Of a stretch of 8,838 nucleotides of DNA, positions 7,260 through 8,838 are shown piece by piece. The translations under genes and the position numbers were made by a program. A model generated the notes under the pieces. That model was given only the letters and a program-made list of their open reading frames with translations. It was not told where the DNA came from and made no database searches. The stretch's first letter is position 1. Every line of letters starts with the position of its first letter. The DNA lies in assembly GCA_050944055.1 (NCBI GenBank), contig JBMNQI010000072.1, positions 1 to 8,838 on the forward strand. Direction: 5' to 3'. This DNA is from JBMNQI01 sp050944055. GTDB lineage: Bacteria > Bacillota > Clostridia > Oscillospirales > Oscillospiraceae.

Positions 7260-8264
7260 CTATCTGACAGCGTAGGGAAGAATTGCCCTTATTCTCTCCA
7301 TCGTGTCGGCAAAAACCTCGGGCGTGAGAGACTGCGGCCCGTCGCTCAGGGCGTGCTCGGGATCGTTGTGCACCTCTATCATGAGGCCGTCGGCGCCTGC
7401 GGCGACAGCCGCCACCGCCATTGAAGGCACCAGCTTTGCATAGCCTGTGGCGTGGCTCGGGTCAATAATGACGGGCAGATGAGTCAAACCGTGCAGGACG
7501 GGAACCGCGCTCAGGTCGAGCGTGTTGCGGGTATAGGTCTCGAAGGTCCTGATGCCGCGCTCGCATAGAATCACCTTTTCGTTGCCGCCGGCCATAATAT
7601 ATTCGGCGCTCATCAGCAGCTCCTGCAGTGTGTTTGCCAGCCCGCGCTTGAGGAGTATCGGCTTGTCGAGAGTGCCCAGCTGCTTTAACAGCTCGAAATT
7701 CTGCATATTGCGCGCGCCGACCTGGATAACATCGACGTCCTCGAACAGGGGGATATGGGCGCTGTCCATTATCTCCGTCACTATTGGGAGGCCTGTTTCC
7801 GCCTTGGCCTTCAGAAGCAGCCTGATGCCTTCCTGATGAAGGCCCTGGAAGGAGTATGGGGAAGTGCGCGGCTTAAACGCGCCGCCGCGCAGCAGGGTCG
7901 CGCCCGCCGCCTTTGCGCTCTTTGCGATGGAAATAATCTGCTCCTCCGATTCAACGGAACAGGGGCCGGCTATGACCTGGAAATTGCCGCCGCCAAGCCT
8001 GACGCCGTTTATATCAATCACGGTATCGTCGGCGTGGAACTTACGGTTCGCGCTTTTATACGGCTCCTGAATGCGCTTTACGTCTTCCACAATGTCCAGC
8101 GCGCGTATTACCTCGATGTCCACGCGCGAAGTATCGCCGACGAGCCCCAGTATTGTTGTGTTTTCTCCGACTGAAAGATGCGTATCGAGCCCCATTCCTT
8201 TCAGCCATTTGCGAAGATTGTCTATCTGCTTTTGATTTGCGTTGCGCCTGATAAGCACGACCAT
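7260..8264 (-). CDS. aroF: DAHP synthase, type I-beta, with N-terminal regulatory domain
   Basis: Condenses PEP and erythrose-4-phosphate to DAHP, the entry step of the pathway. The N-terminal part (about 1-70) resembles the ferredoxin-like regulatory domain of Thermotoga-type enzymes, where Tyr or Phe binds and inhibits; the catalytic barrel follows from about 85. Motifs are AGPCSVE (99-105), LRGGAFKPRTSPYSFQG (125-141), QVGARNMQNF (181-190), LLKRG (204-208), CERGIRTFE (234-242), DPSHATG (268-274), IEVH (296-299) and SDGPQSL (307-313). Likely metal ligands are Cys102, His271, Glu297 and Asp308, all present. The 334-residue length is typical. The ATG at 8262-8264 is preceded by AGGAGG (8273-8278) at 8 bases. 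It is the first structural gene of the operon and sits directly behind the attenuator. The symbol aroF is used here as for other clostridial enzymes; aroG or aroA(G) are synonyms. Confidence 0.96.
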   Translation of the reverse strand: MVVLIRRNANQKQIDNLRKWLKGMGLDTHLSVGENTTILGLVGDTSRVDIEVIRALDIVEDVKRIQEPYKSANRKFHADDTVIDINGVRLGGGNFQVIAGPCSVESEEQIISIAKSAKAAGATLLRGGAFKPRTSPYSFQGLHQEGIRLLLKAKAETGLPIVTEIMDSAHIPLFEDVDVIQVGARNMQNFELLKQLGTLDKPILLKRGLANTLQELLMSAEYIMAGGNEKVILCERGIRTFETYTRNTLDLSAVPVLHGLTHLPVIIDPSHATGYAKLVPSMAVAAVAAGADGLMIEVHNDPEHALSDGPQSLTPEVFADTMERIRAILPYAVR

Positions 8265-8282
8265 AAAAGCCGCCTCCTATAT

Positions 8283-8314
8283 AAAAAATGCCCCCGCAGA
8301 TTTTACTGCGGGGG
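8283..8314 (-). terminator. Intrinsic terminator (attenuator, pairing 3:4) upstream of aroF
   Basis: On the minus strand CCCCCGCAG (8314-8306) and CTGCGGGGG (8299-8291) form a perfect 9-bp stem closing a 6-base loop (TAAAAT). It is followed by CA and six T (8288-8283). It lies between the leader peptide stop and the aroF ribosome binding site, inside what must be the aroF leader RNA. Since it would block the whole operon if always formed, a conditional (attenuator) role is the simplest explanation. Confidence 0.9.
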
Positions 8315-8354
8315 TGCTAATCGTAAATTCAGCTCTCCCTAACAGCAAAACCTA
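8297..8354 (-). promoter_or_regulatory. Antiterminator pairing (2:3)
   Basis: The RNA segment UAGGUUUUGCUGU (8354-8342), at the end of the leader peptide frame, can form 13 consecutive pairs with GCAGUAAAAUCUG (8309-8297): 9 Watson-Crick and 4 G-U. After a 2x2 internal loop, GGG (8339-8337) pairs with CCC (8314-8312). This uses up the 5' arm, the loop and part of the 3' arm of the terminator, so the two structures exclude each other. Pairing was checked by eye; stability was not calculated. Confidence 0.7.
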
Positions 8355-8414
8355 TAAGCCTTACCCATAAAGTAATAGGTAAAGCTGAAGTAATAGGAGT
8401 ATACCGCTGTCAGG
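8338..8414 (-). promoter_or_regulatory. Protector pairing (1:2) in the attenuator leader
   Basis: CCUGACAGCGG (8414-8404), codons 5-9 of the leader peptide, can form 11 consecutive pairs (8 Watson-Crick, 3 G-U) with UUGCUGUUAGG (8348-8338). That second segment overlaps the antiterminator strand 2. In the classic model this pairing holds segment 2 when no ribosome is stalled on the leader, so that the terminator can form. It encloses the 8357-8386 hairpin without conflict. Confidence 0.55.
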
Positions 8415-8428
8415 TTTATTATGGACAT
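8339..8428 (-). CDS. Tyr/Phe-rich leader peptide of the aromatic operon (29 aa)
   Basis: A small ORF starting ATG (8426-8428) and ending TAG (8339-8341), with GGAGG (8435-8439) 6 bases before the ATG. It encodes 29 residues, 10 of them aromatic: Tyr at 10, 12, 13, 18, 19, 25 and Phe at 14, 16, 20, 27, with no Trp. The core YSYYFSFTYYF (10-20) has 8 aromatic residues in 11. A ribosome short of charged tRNA-Tyr or tRNA-Phe should stall there. That stall lies downstream of segment 1 and upstream of segment 2 of the attenuator, while a ribosome reaching the stop would cover segment 2. It is therefore read as a cis-acting regulatory peptide, analogous in logic to PheL/TrpL of enterobacteria but not recognisably related in sequence. 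It probably has no function of its own as a protein. Confidence 0.88.
   Translation of the reverse strand: MSIINLTAVYSYYFSFTYYFMGKAYRFCC
8357..8386 (-). promoter_or_regulatory. Hairpin inside the leader peptide frame, possible pause site
   Basis: AGCUUUACC (8386-8378) pairs with GGUAAGGCU (8365-8357) in a 9-bp stem with one G-U pair. Its 12-base loop consists of the codons for Tyr18, Tyr19, Phe20 and Met21. It ends two bases before the antiterminator strand, so it is compatible with both the 1:2 and 2:3 pairings. A pausing role that lets the ribosome catch up with RNA polymerase is possible, but inferred. Confidence 0.5.
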
Positions 8429-8455
8429 TTCTATCCTCCAGGAAATATTAAAAGT

Positions 8456-8484
8456 AGATTAACATACTTTATCTGTTTCGTAAA
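8456..8484 (-). promoter_or_regulatory. Candidate sigma-A type promoter of the operon
   Basis: On the minus strand TTTACG (8484-8479, 4/6 to TTGACA) is followed after 17 bases by TAATCT (8461-8456). The latter matches TATAAT only 3/6 but keeps its first T, its A at position 2 and its last T. An extended TGT (8464-8462) sits directly before it. Transcription would start near 8448-8449, giving a short untranslated lead of about 20 bases before the leader peptide ATG. TTGGCA lies further upstream but has no -10 at a suitable distance. Beyond it, 8485-8550 is A+T-rich and holds nothing else I can support. Confidence 0.4.
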
Positions 8485-8550
8485 CTGTTATTTCTGCCAA
8501 AAATTATTTGTTTATTACACTAACGTGTTATCGATAAAAACATAGAAGAC

Positions 8551-8838
8551 TTACTTGGTGACGGTCACGTGTATAACGCAGCTCCCTATAACAGCGTTTC
8601 GAGAATTGACGCATTTTATTGTGATGTCCGATACGCCCGGAGCAATACCGACAATAGTTAAATTCACTGAATTGGTAAACCCGCGTGTTGACCATGAACA
8701 AAGCGCGACACCTTCTTCGCTCGATTCCCAATTAAGAGAGGTATTGCTGACCGTGCTGCTCGTGCGTATTGTTACGTATCTTTCCTCGCCTGAGGCAATG
8801 ACAAGATTCTCAGAGCTGGGAGTAAGCGTGACTGAAAC
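8551..8838 (-). CDS. C-terminal end of a protein with a bacterial Ig-like domain (partial)
   Basis: An open frame enters from the right edge and ends at TAA (8551-8553), giving 95 residues; the start is outside the window. The pattern resembles a Big_2-type bacterial Ig-like domain: VSVTLTPSSENLVIASGE (1-18), alternating strand residues (YVTIRTSS, 21-28), LNWESSEEGVA (35-45), then GIAPGVSDITIKC (64-76) and a closing strand CVIHVTVTK (87-95). Such domains are tandem beta-sandwich modules in secreted or cell-surface proteins. Two to three Cys (47, 76, 87) might form a disulphide. No anchor motif or membrane segment follows, so attachment, if any, is encoded upstream. It is not part of the aromatic operon. 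The domain call is from pattern only. Confidence 0.65.
   Translation of the reverse strand, partial: VSVTLTPSSENLVIASGEERYVTIRTSSTVSNTSLNWESSEEGVALCSWSTRGFTNSVNLTIVGIAPGVSDITIKCVNSRNAVIGSCVIHVTVTK

Noticed and set aside
8265..8460. T-box riboswitch upstream of aroF
   Set aside because: The leader is too short, I see no T-box consensus bulge sequence, and a translated Tyr/Phe-rich ORF with alternative pairings explains the terminator better.
8485..8550. Terminator for the Ig-like gene (ACAC/GTGT inverted repeat near 8519-8530)
   Set aside because: Only about four pairs, with no adjacent U-run at a proper distance; too weak to call.
8528..8731. Minus-strand 67-codon frame near the right end
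   Set aside because: It overlaps the Ig-like coding end in another frame, has an Arg/Cys-rich composition without motifs, and has no convincing ribosome binding site.

Overview
The window carries one long minus-strand operon that encodes almost the whole route from erythrose-4-phosphate and PEP to the last precursors of phenylalanine and tyrosine. Reading in the direction of transcription (right to left), the order is: a Tyr/Phe-rich leader peptide with a transcription attenuator (8283-8428), aroF (DAHP synthase), tyrA (prephenate dehydrogenase), aroB, aroA, aroC, pheA (chorismate mutase-prephenate dehydratase), a fused aroE-aroK gene, aroQ (type II dehydroquinase), and the first 58 codons of metA (homoserine O-acyltransferase), which runs off the left edge. 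Every step from DAHP to prephenate, phenylpyruvate and 4-hydroxyphenylpyruvate is present. Only the final aminotransferase is missing.

The organism is most likely a member of the Clostridia (Bacillota). The reasons are the strong GGAGG-type ribosome binding sites before nearly every gene, a type I-beta DAHP synthase with an N-terminal regulatory domain, and an aroF-tyrA-aroB-aroA-aroC-pheA-aroE/K-aroQ order that matches the clostridial aromatic cluster as I recall it. No lineage marker such as rRNA is present, so this is an inference. Genes are tightly packed: pheA and aroE-aroK share a TAATG stop/start, aroA/aroC and aroEK/aroQ each overlap by 20 bases, and metA follows aroQ by 19 bases. Translational coupling is therefore likely.

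The most interesting part is the roughly 190 bases upstream of aroF. A 29-codon open reading frame (8339-8428) with a good ribosome binding site contains 6 Tyr and 4 Phe codons and no Trp. Just after it is a perfect 9-bp G+C-rich hairpin followed by six U, ending a few bases before the aroF ribosome binding site. Base pairing checked by hand shows three mutually exclusive pairings (1:2, 2:3, 3:4), the classic layout of ribosome-mediated attenuation. In Bacillota this kind of operon is more often controlled by T-box RNAs, and no T-box is seen here.

At the right edge (8551-8838) is the 3' end of an unrelated minus-strand gene. Its last 95 residues look like a bacterial Ig-like domain of a surface or secreted protein. 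The 8485-8550 stretch between it and the putative operon promoter holds nothing else I can support.
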